NCBI RefSeq assembly: GCF_023343835.1
Contig: NC_064433.1
Location: 66,734,032 to 66,798,031, forward strand
Direction: 5' to 3'
Length of the DNA: 64,000 bases
Origin: Lagopus muta
Taxonomy: Eukaryota > Chordata > Aves > Galliformes > Phasianidae
How positions within the stretch are numbered: the first letter of the stretch is position 1; every line of letters begins with the position of its first letter. Below are positions 48,109 to 58,624 of the stretch, piece after piece. A program made the translations under genes and the position numbers. A model generated the notes under the pieces. It did not search any database and was not told the origin of the DNA. It saw nothing but the letters and a program-made list of their open reading frames with translations.

Positions 48109-51100
48109 GCAGAGGCAGGAAGGAGGCGGGGGCGGTCGCCGCTCGGCGTGGGGGACAGCCGCGCGCCCACCTACCCGCTCGGCGGGCCCGGGGGAGGAGC
48201 GGCGCCGCCGCCGCCGTCGGCGCCCGGAGGGCAGAGCCGAGCCGAGCCCCCGGGCGCTGCGCCCCGGGCCGGCCGCGCCGCCCCCCGCGGGGCACAGGCG
48301 CGAGGCGGAGCCAGCGGCAGCCGGAGCCGTTGGCGCTGCCCGCAGCCGCCGCGGGACGGCCGCCGGAGCGGTAAGTCGAGTCCCGCCGCTCCTCGGGCTC
48401 CGCGTGCCGGGGTTCGGCGGGTCCTCAGCCCGCCGCCCTCTCCGCCCCTCTGCCGCCAACTTTCTCGCTGTCGTTGCCTGCTGCTCCCCGCTCCCCTCGC
48501 TTTTTCTCCGCTTTGGCTGTTCTTCTCAGTCTGCCGTGCCTTCCCGTCACGCTCCCTCTGTGCCTTGGTTCTTTCCTTCGCTCCTCGTCCGTTCCCTGCC
48601 CGGCGCTGGGGCTTTGCTTTCCTTCGAGCGCCGCGTTGAGAGGTGCGGGCTGTTTTCTGCGTCCTTGGGAAGAGACTTGAGCACCGACTTCTCCTCGCAC
48701 CCTTCCCGCTGCGGGAGCTCTCATCCTTCCCCGTGCTGTCCCCAGCAAGAGGGTCTCGCTTTCCTGTCTGAATTTCTGCGACGTGGACCGTTTGGTTTCG
48801 GTCTCTTTCTCCCTTCCTCTCCAGGCAGTGACGACTCGTTCCGTGATTAATCGCTCATTCCCGTCCCGACCTCTCCCCCTTTCTTTCGCTCCCCACAGCG
48901 AGCAAAACTAAAAGAAAAGCTGCGGGAGCGCTTGAGGTTCTGTTTTATCTGTGGTGGGCGAGAGACGCTGAGAAAAGCTGGGGCAGGAGCAGTGCAGCAG
49001 GACGAGCAGGAGGCAGAACTTTGCAGGGCAGAAGATGGATCCCACGCTGTGGTTTGCACAGCCCCGAAGCGTGGCTGTGATGATCCAGGACCTGGCTGGG
49101 CTGGGGTGGCCTGTCTCTGCTCAACGATGGGCTGCGTCCTTATGCCAGCAGCACAACACTGCTGGTGGGCTTTGTTGGTACGGGAGATGAGAGCAGAAGG
49201 AACGCGATGGGTTCCAGTGTCCTCTCTGGAATTGCACCTGTCGCCCATCGTGTCCTGAAGCTGTGGATGTGTTAGAGCTTGGCAGATTAACACCTTAGCT
49301 GGGACTGTACAGAGCGGTGTTGGTGCTGTAGCGCGCCTCGGGAAGGCTGTGCCTGCTGAGACACCTGCTTGCAGGGGTTTGGTGCTTATATGTAATGGGG
49401 TGGGTGTGGTGTGGTTGTGTTGGGTGCTGTGGAAGTGAAGCCTGGCTGGTGGGTTCAGTAGAGAATGTGCAATTTAGGAAGATAAGGTCAGCTCCTTTGG
49501 TCTGAATGGAGAACTGTGGCTCACGGCTGTGCTGTTACTTCTTGATAGATTCTGCTCCTTAGGACTGCAGATTTACCTGGTTCAAGATGAAGCCCTGTTT
49601 GTCTCTCTCTTCTTCTAAAGAAGGGAGAAGCTACGATTTCTTACTGAACTTTGTTTAATTATAGCTAATAATAAAACAGGCCGGGGATTGAAGCATTTAT
49701 TTTTATGTTAGTGATTCCTTGTGTATCCAGTGACTCTTTGGCTTAGGGGAGCGGAAATGACTGCTTGTCACTGTGGTGTTCAGCTGTGTGCCCTGTACAA
49801 CAACAGTGAGGCTCAGATTCACTTCTTACACTCGTGTAACTTCTGTCTTTCCCACCACCATAAACCTAACGGAACCTGACCACAGTTATGTGATTTCTTC
49901 TTGATCTTTCCTGGGGGTGAGAAACTTTGTAATCAGGGGGAATAGATGGGGGTAAATTAACCAAGTATGGTTAGTGAGAATCTTGAAAAGTTGTGAGGAG
50001 AGCCAAGGACCACGGGTCCTGTTCCTGCCTCTGCCATGGAATGGCAGTGTGACCTTTACTGAAGCGGTTGTCTTAGCTGTGCCTTATAGGACATGGAGAC
50101 TTTCAGAATAACTAAAGTACTCTTTCACATAATTTTTATGGATAATTCTGTGCAAATGCATTGCTCTGTTTGGTTGTAATTTGGAATGCTTGTCAGGTGG
50201 TGGTTATTCTTGTGCTAATATTTGTTCTTAGGAAGCTGTAAAGCGGAACTTCTGATAATAGGTATTTATTTTGAATGACAGTGCACCAGATTTTGTATTG
50301 CTGTCGCAGTTTTGAGACTGAAGTTCTTTTTACCCCCTTTATACTTTGAGAATATTGCGTGCTTCTTCTGTGATACCTTGTTGGGGTGTGAATTTGCTCA
50401 TTACTTCTCGGAAAAGAAACCCCATGAGATTTAATTGCAGGCTGGAGAATGGGCCGGGACCCCCCTCAGTGGGATGCATGCACTCTTGGCTGTTTCTTGA
50501 GCTCTGTAATTAAGAGATTGGCTTAGTACATGGGCTTTTTGTTTGCTTTCTAATTCTAGGTCTTTGCCGAGATTCTTAAGTCTTTAAGATCTCTATCTTG
50601 AAATTAAATGTAAATGCTGTGTGGTTTTCTGGGGCTTTCTTGAAATGTTGGATCTTACAACTCTCAAGCCAGGACCTTACAGCATAGCATGACACACTGT
50701 GATCTCAGTGCTTGCCTTCCTGTGCCGTTTGAGGTTTGCAGCCTTTGTAAACAACAGGCTCGATCCTGCTGGAAGTGGTTCTCTGCTGTGAATGAGAGGC
50801 TTTTCTGTAGGAACTTGCTGTTTTGCAGCAGTGGGTACAAGTTGCTGTCTTCTTGCCTGTGTCTATGTGAGTTCTCCTTGCTGTTGCCGTCTAGGCAGGC
50901 AGTCTGTCTTCATGTTCAGTTCTGCAATTACCTGATTTCCTTTCATCCTTCATAACCCCCTTCTGAGTGTGTACTGATCTCTCAGCTCCAACAAGCATAG
51001 TTTTGCTGGCCAATTACAGCATACTGACACTGTTTTCTGTGTTTACAATATTTTCTCTTTTTTTCATTGTTGAGATGTTTGTATGGCACCTTTATCTGTA

Positions 51101-52469
51101 CTGATACAACATGGGGAGGGGGGAGAATTGCCTGTGTGTGCCAAGCTGAGCAATACTCCTACTTGCCCCAACTTCTTACTTATCAAGTTGAGATTGGAGC
51201 CATTACGCTGCCTCGGGAAGGAGGATGGTTTTGAGCTGTACCTTACAGTTCCTTGTCACAGCTGTCACAGGGATTGCGGGCTAGGCCCCTCTTGCTGTTA
51301 CTTTTGCTCAGTCTCAATAAGCATCAAGTTATCTTTGTGGTAATGTAAATATGGAGATGGGAGAATATATCTGAGAGGAGATGAGATTTGTGCTGTAAGT
51401 CTTCGGAATGGGGAGGCTCTTAAGAAACCTGCTTCATTTACCTTTTTACTTGGAGTTACTACTTAAAGGGGGGAGGAATCTGTTTTCTTTCCTACCGTGC
51501 TTGGAGAAAGGGCTTACAGACAACAAAGAACATTGTAATGCTTTCCAATAGTCCAGGATTATTGAACAAAAGTGTCTTGCTGTGCAATATTGCTGCTGTG
51601 CTCAGTGTTGTATGATAACACATGTTTCTCAGCTGTTGTTGATTCCTCAGTGGCGCAGACTTCAAAAGAATGTGCTGAAAGAGAGCCGTGGCCAAGAGAG
51701 AAAAGAAGTTTTGTTCCAGTGACCTGTACCATCCATCCACTTAAATACTTTGTGGAGCTATTCCAGAGCGTTCAGGAATCCAGTGAAGGCCAGCGAGTGA
51801 TTACAGCTGGAAATGGAATCTGCTACAAAGAGATCACCCAGCGAGCACTTAAATGCCACCTTCCCCTCTAACCCCCTGCCATCCTGGCTGGCAGGAGCGG
51901 ATAAGGCTCATCGTTTAGGGTATCTTTCAGCATGACATTGTCTTACTCCTAATGCTGTTGGGATTTATTTATTTTTACTCTCTATGCTATCTTTAGCACA
52001 AGAATAGTAATGAGGACAGAAGGTCATCTCTGCGGTTTCCTTCTGAGTGTAACAAACTAAGCCTGTAATCTAAACGAGTAAATACAGGTTATTAGCAAGT
52101 TCTTTATTGTTGAAATACATGGGATATTTAACAGAATATGCAGGTGTTTGCAGAGTTAGCATAATTCATTGCTGAATTACTGGTGAAGTCACCTGTCTTA
52201 ATATTGAAGTTAATTATATTGTACTGTGTCAGGTTGTGGGAAGCATTCCATAGTTCAACCTATGATAGCAGGTCATAATAATAAAAGTCAAATTGTGTAC
52301 ACAGGCATGTGTATTATGATGCAGTAGTATGCTGCTAATGCCAAGTATTATAATTGATTTTCCTTAAATTCTTATGTTGGAGTCCACTGTGCAAGATGGA
52401 TGTCAGTGCACAGATCTAACAGATCTTAAAATCGTGCCCTGTGTTTTCAGTGGTCTCAGATACTGGGAG

Positions 52470-52606
52470 TCAGGGAAATCTTACCAGAGGGGCTATTGGG
52501 GGCACGATGTAGTGGAGAGTTGTTAGAGTTAAGGTAGTATGGTTTGGTTGCTGTTGGACTTGATGATCCTTAAGGTCTTTTCTAACATGAACTGTTCTAT
52601 GATCGT
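52470..52606 (+). mobile_element. Diverged CR1 LINE 3' end
   Basis: Only the tail is clear: TTGCTGTTGGACTTGATGAT, then CCTTAAGGTCTTTTCTAAC and 'CTGTTCTATGATCGTG'. The preceding 70 bases are too diverged to place exactly. Confidence 0.7.
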
Positions 52607-53248
52607 GAACTTCTGAATATCCTTGTCATTTTTCTTTGTGGGGCTAGCATGCATTTGAGGAGTGGGGCTATTACCTCATCAACAGTACTATACATTTCAG
52701 TTAAGAGTATTTTCCTTCGTAATGGGTGGAAAGTGGTCATACAGATGCACTGAGAGGACACTTATGTTTTGGAGAACAAAAAAAAAGAGGTACTTCAGTA
52801 GTTGGTTTTTCATCAGCAAGAAAATGGCGTAACTCTAAAGGTGAGCTCAAATGTTGTCTTCTGCTATAGTGTTGCTCATTTGTACTGTGATGTAATACTT
52901 CTGTTTTTGAGAGGGTAGTTCTTCCTCCCCCAGTGTTAGCAGCCATGATTTTTTGGTGCTTTGAGATGTCAGGTTTTAATGCCTTACTACCTCTTTGAGA
53001 GGAAAGGGCAGGGAAGTTTTAGACATGTGTAATGTAACTGACTTCCATCCAGCTTTTGCCCTTGCTCCAGGGCTGAGGCTGCAGTTTGAATTCATTTATT
53101 GCCTTTGAAGGCTGTACTAGGTGTAACCTTGTGTCTCATTCCCCTTACTGCAACAGTACCTGATGTATTTCAACCCTGCACTTCGCTGCATCTCTGGGTT
53201 TTAAAATGGCGAGGCAGTGTTGGTGCTCGCTTCATTGCAAGTTTCTTT

Positions 53249-53421
53249 TTAGTCTTGGGATCTGTCACTTCCTCTTGTTTCAACTGAATGGAAAGCTTTT
53301 TGCTGGAAGACTTTTGGACTCCTGAAGTGTTTGACAACATTTTCAAGCTGTTGTTCAATGGAGGCTTGGAGCCTTTGGAGCAACCTTTTGAAACTTTTTG
53401 TTTTGTCATCGGTCAGCAGTT
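53249..53421 (-). CDS. Possible antisense exon with polyadenylation signal, weak
   Basis: On the minus strand the acceptor TTTCCTTACCCACACTCACAG is followed by a frame (two bases carried over, then 56 codons) reading LLTDDKTKSFKRLLQRL and on to a stop at 53,249-53,251. Another frame with an ATG at 53,409 stays open for 79 codons to 53,170. A minus-strand AATAAA lies at 53,095-53,100. This would suit a terminal exon. However, the minus strand here is T-poor, so stops are rare and lysine/glutamine-rich peptides appear by chance. The two competing frames underline that. A processed pseudogene is another option, but no poly-A tract is seen. No family recognised. Confidence 0.2.
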
Positions 53422-53829
53422 CTGTGAGTGTGGGTAAGGAAAGGCTGTAACTCTGCTCTGCTGGGCAGCCAGATGTTATGTATCTTATGCCAAAGTGGGG
53501 AGACAGTGTGTCTTTGGCAGTTGGAGGGTCTGTCTGTTGTTCTTGTCACTAGCCTGTTTGGGAATCTTCAACAAATGGCACCAGCTTTCCCTTCTCCCCC
53601 TCATTCCTGCTGTGCCTACGCTGATTGAGACCACCTCCTAAATAAACTGAGATTGGGAGGAAAGTGTTCTTTGTTGCTTTCTGAAAAGTAGATATTTCAG
53701 TTTGTATTTCCTGTTCACATTAAAGCTATAGAAATGCCGCATGTAGTTTGGCAGTTAGTGAATGTATAGCTGTTCTCCAGTAGGTGAATACTGACTGACT
53801 AACACTGAGTGTGGTGCTGTGTTTGGGGA

Positions 53830-54041
53830 ATCACAGAATGGCCAAGGTCAAGGAAGGGACCTCAAGGATCATGAATCTCCAACCCCCCTGCCACATGCAG
53901 GGCCGCCAACCTCCCCATTTAATACCAGACCAGGCTGCCCAGTGCCCCATGCAACCTGGCCTTGAACACCTCCAGGGATGGGGCATCCACAGCCTCTCTG
54001 GGCAGCCTGTTCCAGCACCTCATCACTCTCTGTATAGAAGG
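53830..54041 (-). mobile_element. CR1 LINE 3' fragment (minus)
   Basis: Reverse-orientation CR1 tail, very similar to the copy at 19.8-20.1 kb: 'TCACAGAATGGCCAAGG', 'CAACCCCCCTGCCACATGC', 'CCTCCCCATTTAATACC' and 'GGCCTTGAACACCTCCAGG'. It ends after CACCTCATCACTCTCTGTA. 5'-truncated, in the presumed first intron, opposite to the host gene. Confidence 0.94.
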
Positions 54042-55348
54042 GCTGGAGGTAGAAATAAGGAAAGCAATTATCAATGAAAATAGAGGGCAGAATACTTGTA
54101 GTACCTCACATCTGTTTTATATTAAATTCACCTGGTCCGTAGATCAGTGCATCTTGAAGACTTGTGAGATCCTTAGAGATGCTTGTCCTGTTTATCCTGC
54201 TTCTCTCTGATATGTGAAAGAAAGGAAAAATAGTGAACTCGGATGTCCGTGCATGTTAGTCTTTATGGAAAATAAAATAGGAATATGCCAGAGCTCCTAA
54301 TGTATAAATGATGATACTGGGAACCAATGTACCAATTGCTTAAATGTGCCTTTGGAATGGAATGGCTAGCAATACTAATTAGCCTTTCTGCCTAGAATAA
54401 CTGGCATGGAAAGGAAAACATATGGCAGTAGTGGAATGCCCTTGTCCTTGCCCATCAGAAAGTGAGTGTGTGTCTCTTTTAAACACATCCTCACTCATCA
54501 GAATTTTTCCCTCTCTATGGTGTGTGTGCTTGCATTGGGTTTCATCCAAGGCTCCATGTCAGTAGAAGCCTTTGCATTGGTTTCATTGGGAATGAGGACA
54601 GAAACCTTTGATGAATAGCTGCATGTTTATGCTACGTATTTCAAGTAGTGGAATTGGTGCAGATGAGAATACAACACAGTGCTTTCATGCCTTTAATGGG
54701 ACTGGAATTGGTAACCTGATACTCCAAACTGGTAACAAAGGCTATTTTTCATACGTGGCAACATTGATTCCGATGGAGCAGGGAAATAGCTTAGTAAAAT
54801 CTTTCATCAGAACTTGTTCCAATGAGTGAGATCTGTCAGAAAATGACTGAATTTACAAAATAATCTGAATAGGAGAGTAATTTTTTCGTATTTCTAATGT
54901 TGTTGCGTTGCAGCTCCTGTATTTATGTACCAGTTTCACTCATAGGCTATAAATGTAGCTTTTGTTTCAAAATGAGGTACAACATAAATTAAAAGAAACA
55001 TATTTGGGCTTTGCTTCTTCCAAGTTTGGAGGACTTCAGAAGGCAACAAAATGAACTGATATGTGGAAGGTTTATCTGTGGTATGTGACCTTTCCTTGTT
55101 TCCTGGGAACAGACCAGAAAACAACTGACCTAATATAAAAGCCAGCAGCAGTCCTTGGGATTAAACTATGCTATATGAGATTCTTGGAGAATTTCCTTTA
55201 GAGGCCACTTAAATACAAGTAGGAAGGACATCTTCAAGGGTCATCTGGTGCAAGAAAACTCAGTCTATCCTTGTAACTCAAGAATGAAAATAGTCACAGG
55301 CCTAGGGAAGAATACTTACCAGTGGGGAAAAAAAACTGGCCACCTTAC

Positions 55349-55434
55349 CTCTGACATATTTTTTGAAGTAGTAAAGCTTGCTGTCTCTGCAGGCAAGGCT
55401 GGAAGATAAGAGTACCTTGAAGAGGTGGAATGTG
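55349..55434 (-). CDS. Possible antisense internal exon, weak
   Basis: On the minus strand a pyrimidine-rich acceptor (CTTCCTTCTCCTACAG) is followed by 86 bases open in one frame and the donor GTCAGAG|GTAAGG. The frame reads THLFK-like then ACRDSKLYYFKKYVR and carries one base over, which matches the phase of the candidate at 53,421. An alternative acceptor (CTTATCTTCCAG) inside it keeps the same phase. The peptide is unrecognised. The strand is T-poor, which raises the chance of a false open frame. Confidence 0.2.
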
Positions 55435-56670
55435 CTGTAGGAGAAGGAAGGCTTGACTGTGTCTGCTGTCAGTAACTGAAGCTCTGTGCAGGAGGGGTCA
55501 TGTTCTGTATCAGAAGCTAAGGCAAGAAACTCATTCTTCCTAGATAAGATCACAGCGCTCTCAGCTAAGAGCCATGCTTTATAAGGTATTCAAGTGGTGT
55601 TTTTGCTTTACTTAAGCTTTCAGCAAGACAAGCTTTTCTGGGTGTTTGGTTTCGCAGGGCTTGCCAGCCTTCTGTTCTAGTGTACTGCAGAACAAATGGT
55701 CAGCAATAGTATATTGCAGTGGTACGTGGAGGCCTGGCATGAGATCCTAACCTGTGCAGGTGCTCAGTGAGAAATGAGCTCTTTGCTTCCATTGGGGTGG
55801 GAATGTGAGGGTGCTGAGCATTGATGTGTTCTATCCTCATGGCACAGCAGGAGCTGGGCTGTCTCCCTGCCTCTTGTCCAATTCACAGCCCATCACAGCC
55901 ACCTTCCTGCGTCAGCTGCTATTGGCAGTTTTGTGGCCCAAACTCTCTGCTCCTTGTCAGAACTGAATTTGCAACATGCCTTTTGAAAATGTGCCTTCCT
56001 AAATCCCGTGTTGCTAGCTTTCTGCTGCACTTGCTGTTGTTCTCTTAATGCTTCTAATTAGTCTTAATGCTGTATGTCTGAAAGCACTGCCATTTCTTTC
56101 TTTTCTGCTATGAGTCTTCCTAAATACTTGTTCATGAGCCACTGGCTTTCCAGGTTTCTTTGGTTGTGGTGTAGCATTTGCTGTTCTGTGAGAAGACAAG
56201 ATGCCAGAATGCTCTTTTCTTTAAGTCTCACAACTGCAGATGGAGGCATACCTCTAAGTCCTTCACTGCCAAACAGTTTGGGGCCTGGTGGGGGATGCTT
56301 GCTTTGCCATTCCCTTTCCCTGGAGCTGTGTTTGAGTTACACTAAGCACCTGTCCTCTTGTGATGCTGACATCCTGTCAGTATGCATTCTCCCTGTCCCT
56401 CAGGAGGTAGTGCTTGTTGCAGGCAGTACTCTGCCTTATCCTTATAGAAAAGTCAAGCTAGGAATCTTCCAGAATTCCTCCCTTCCCTCTCCTTGTCTTT
56501 CAGTGACCTCTAGCCATGTTGCTATCTTCCCTGACAAGATGCTTAGTTTCATCTCTGCTGCTTTTCCCTTTCACTCTTCACCTTTGATTACTTTTCCTGC
56601 AGTGAGCTGCTTAGAAACATTAACCATGACAGTTGTATACAGTAGTCAAATATAGCAGAGTTCCTTGAGG

Positions 56671-56685
56671 TTTTTTTTTTTTTTT
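56671..56685. repeat. Poly-T tract
   Basis: A run of 15 T in the presumed intron. Confidence 0.85.
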
Positions 56686-57024
56686 AGCTTGAAACTTATA
56701 CTAAAATGCTTATGGCAGGTAGATGTCTTCTGTGTATGTGACTTGTCACAGCAAAAATACTTGTCCTCAGTGAAATGGGTAAGTTTCTGCAGCGATTCAA
56801 TTTCTCTATCATAATTTTCCTGTATTACTTTTTATAAGAGCCCTCGTTGTCTCTCCCTGAGCAAAAAAAAAAACAAACACCTCTATAGTAACAGTGTGTG
56901 AACTTTAAATTTTGTTTTGTGTAGAAATTAAGGGCTTAAACTGTTGTTTGTTTTTTTTAATGAATTAGAAGATAAAAATGTACTATAAATAGAAGGAAAT
57001 ATAAGAAAGCTTTCTTATGCTTAC

Positions 57025-57088
57025 AGCTTCCTAATTGCTTGAGAAATTCTGTCACTTCTAAATATTTTTTTTGAAAGACCCAAGTTGT
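57025..57088 (-). CDS. Possible antisense internal exon, very weak
   Basis: On the minus strand acceptor-like AAACGTTTTCAG, 64 open bases and donor AAGCT|GTAAGC. One of two open frames carries two bases over and would join the 55,434 candidate in phase. Two of three frames are open, so the phase match has little weight. Product unknown. Confidence 0.12.
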
Positions 57089-57242
57089 CTGAAAACGTTT
57101 ACTGTTATTCTGTGGGTAGCAGAGAAGGTGACTGAGTTACCTTAAATATTTGCACAAAGGCTATATTTTTCTTATTTCTGTAGTGCCTGCTACTCTCGTC
57201 ATTCTAGATACTACTTCAAAAACTTAAATTATTAGATTTATA

Positions 57243-57803
57243 TGAGGGCTGTTCAAAGTAATGCCTCCACCTTTATTACATTGGCCCACATCATCAGACG
57301 CAGATGTTGGTGATATGGCAGTAGAAGCTGAAACTTTCCAACAGTGTCCCCTTACTGTTGTTGCTGTGTGACAGATGGCAGCAGAGGGCAGCCTGACAAA
57401 ATGGTGCCTGACATGGGGCTGTGTATGAAGCAAAGATGTGTCATTCAATTCTTCCATTTGGGGGGGGAAAAAAAAATGGTGTCCATTGACATTCACGAAC
57501 TCTTGGTGGATGCTTATGGAGACCAGCAGAAGACTGTAAGCACAGTGAGGTGGTGGGTGGTGTGTTTTGGCACTGGTAACAGTGATATGAAAGGCAAGCT
57601 GTGTTCCAGACAGCCATGGAGATTTTTATGAGTGCGGCATGCAGCTCTTATTGATCTGTGGTGAAAATGCTTGGCTGATAGTGGTGACTATGTTGAAAAA
57701 AGGTGTTTTGTAATAAAATTTCCTCTACCAAATTGTGCTGTTATATCTGTTGTAGTTTCTGTGGAAGCAGTTAGGAGGCATTACTTTTGGAGCAACCTGT
57801 GTG
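57243..57803 (+). mobile_element. Mariner-type DNA transposon, internally deleted (Galluhop-like)
   Basis: The ends form imperfect inverted repeats: TGAGGGCTGTTC-AAAGTAATGCCTCC on the left and, read from the other strand, CACAGGTTGCTCCAAAAGTAATGCCTCC on the right. The element is flanked by TA on both sides, the target duplication of Tc1/mariner elements. Inside, from about 57,478, the frame reads SIDIHELLVDAYGDQ then TVSTVRWWVV, the N-terminal helix-turn-helix region of a mariner transposase. Near 57,675 a stretch ADSGDYVEK resembles a mariner C-terminus. The middle, which would carry the catalytic DD(34)D triad, is missing: about 560 bp against about 1.3 kb for full-length mariners. It is therefore non-autonomous. 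Galluhop is the chicken mariner family it most resembles from memory. Confidence 0.85.
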
Positions 57804-58003
57804 TATGTGTGTGCTTTCTGACCGTGATTTATTTTAGTAGTCCGGAATGATCTCAAAGCAGACTGTATTTCTTTGGAAGCCAACTTCAAATTAAACTCCA
57901 TAATTTTTATCTTATAGGTGAGGATAGTATTCAAGGTGTGTAGTGTTTTTTAAGTCAGGTGGACGTAAGCGTGGTAAGCAGAAGACAGTTCTGTTATAAT
58001 GGA

Positions 58004-58004
<1 letters not shown>

Positions 58005-58035
<31 letters not shown>

Positions 58036-58041
58036 AAAAAA
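58005..58041. repeat. Poly-A tract
   Basis: About 30 uninterrupted A, then one C and 7 A. The longest A run in the window. No element body directly upstream is recognisable. Confidence 0.9.
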
Positions 58042-58289
58042 ACCCCAACAGAACAAACACTTTTTAGAAGCAAGGGATGACATTATTTGGATGTCTTGTG
58101 TGTGATGTTGCCATATTCAGCAGTATCACCAAGCCTTCTCTTACCTGCTGGAATAAGGGGTGTAGGCAGATTAGAATATCTATGATTAGATTTCAATATC
58201 AAGGAGAGGTGATTCATTGATAAAGCAATCCTTAGTAGAGAACTGCAGGACAAGCCACCTTTGGATGTCTGTCCACTACTTCTGAGTGG

Positions 58290-58306
58290 CTTTTTTTTTT
58301 TTTTTC
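58290..58306. repeat. Poly-T tract
   Basis: A run of about 17 T in the presumed intron. Confidence 0.75.
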
Positions 58307-58624
58307 TTCATGAAAATGTGAAAGAAGGTTGGTATAGCTACTAGATGACTAACTAGACCTTAGGCAAGTGGCTGATGTGTATGTCCCTTCCTGAGACAAG
58401 GGAAGCAGTTGACAATCCCTGCGAGATTTCACTGTAATGAAGTTTTGCTCTGCTAACAAGTGCTTAATTTGTAGGTCAACGCAACGGCACATCTATCAGT
58501 ATTCTGAAGTGCGTAACTTTAGGATGCTCTAAAGTTGTAAGGGTGTGGATGTGATGTTATAATGATTGAATGAGATGTTGTCAATGAGTTGAGCCTTGGT
58601 AGTGTAGTAACAGTGCCTATGTTA

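Larger units (their letters stand above)
47860..48370 (+). other. Probable non-coding first exon (5' UTR), gene not identified
   Basis: GC-rich exon ending GGAGCG|GTAAGTCGAG, a near-perfect donor. The 5' limit is approximate because the start site is unknown. The exon holds only two ATGs, each opening a frame that stops within 15 codons, so it reads as 5' UTR with the start codon in a later exon outside or far into the window. The long plus-strand frame through the exon (from 48,148) begins at GTG, not ATG, and runs on into the intron. No conserved peptide is available to name the gene. A bidirectional promoter cannot be excluded. Confidence 0.72.
47830..48900 (+). promoter_or_regulatory. CpG island promoter
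   Basis: About 1 kb of dense CpG in an otherwise CpG-poor window, strongest from about 47,860 to 48,650. No TATA box at a plausible spacing was noticed. GC-box-like words occur, such as GGCGGGGGCGG near 48,127. A GCC run lies at about 48,204-48,222, and G-rich clusters at about 48,009-48,032 could form G-quadruplexes. A consensus splice donor at 48,371 gives the direction as rightward. This is the classic architecture of a broad promoter of a widely expressed or developmental vertebrate gene. The exact start site cannot be read from sequence. Confidence 0.88.
48371..53829 (+). other. Start of long first intron
   Basis: Begins with GTAAGT. The first about 500 bases are strongly pyrimidine-rich on the plus strand and end at a strong acceptor-like site, TCTTTCGCTCCCCACAG at 48,898. 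From about 49.2 kb on the plus strand becomes rich in G and T, as expected for the non-template strand of a transcribed region. A diverged CR1 tail lies at about 52,500. No coding exon is recognised, and the intron continues past the window end unless a small exon was missed. Confidence 0.55.
54042..57242. other. Presumed intron, no clear gene
   Basis: Unique-looking DNA. It contains the two weak antisense exon candidates at 55,349-55,434 and 57,025-57,088 and a T tract at 56,671-56,685. A 193-codon plus-strand frame begins at ATG 56,074. It has no recognisable domain or hydrophobic pattern of a known family, and one frame of that length is about what chance gives in a window of this size. 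Confidence 0.45.
57804..58624. other. Presumed intron with long A and T tracts
   Basis: Starts with a short GT-rich patch beside the mariner end. It contains a 37-base A-rich tract at 58,005 and a T tract near 58,290. No exon recognised. Confidence 0.5.

Noticed and set aside
47803..48459. 218-codon minus-strand open frame, and other long frames, in the CpG island
   Set aside because: GC-rich DNA has few stop codons. The predicted peptides are low-complexity Arg/Pro/Ala/Gly without any domain, and the plus-strand donor and short uORFs fit a 5' UTR exon.
48148..48639. 163-codon plus-strand frame over the exon-intron junction
   Set aside because: It starts at GTG, crosses a strong splice donor and has Pro/Ala/Arg-rich composition, so it is a GC artefact.
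56074..56655. 193-codon plus-strand frame starting with ATG
   Set aside because: No family pattern, no supporting splice sites or promoter, and about one frame of this length is expected by chance in 64 kb. The pyrimidine-rich strand gives a Ser/Leu/Phe-rich peptide.
57344..57631. 95-codon plus-strand frame considered as a functional transposase
   Set aside because: It starts without ATG, covers only the N-terminal part of a mariner transposase and lacks the catalytic core.
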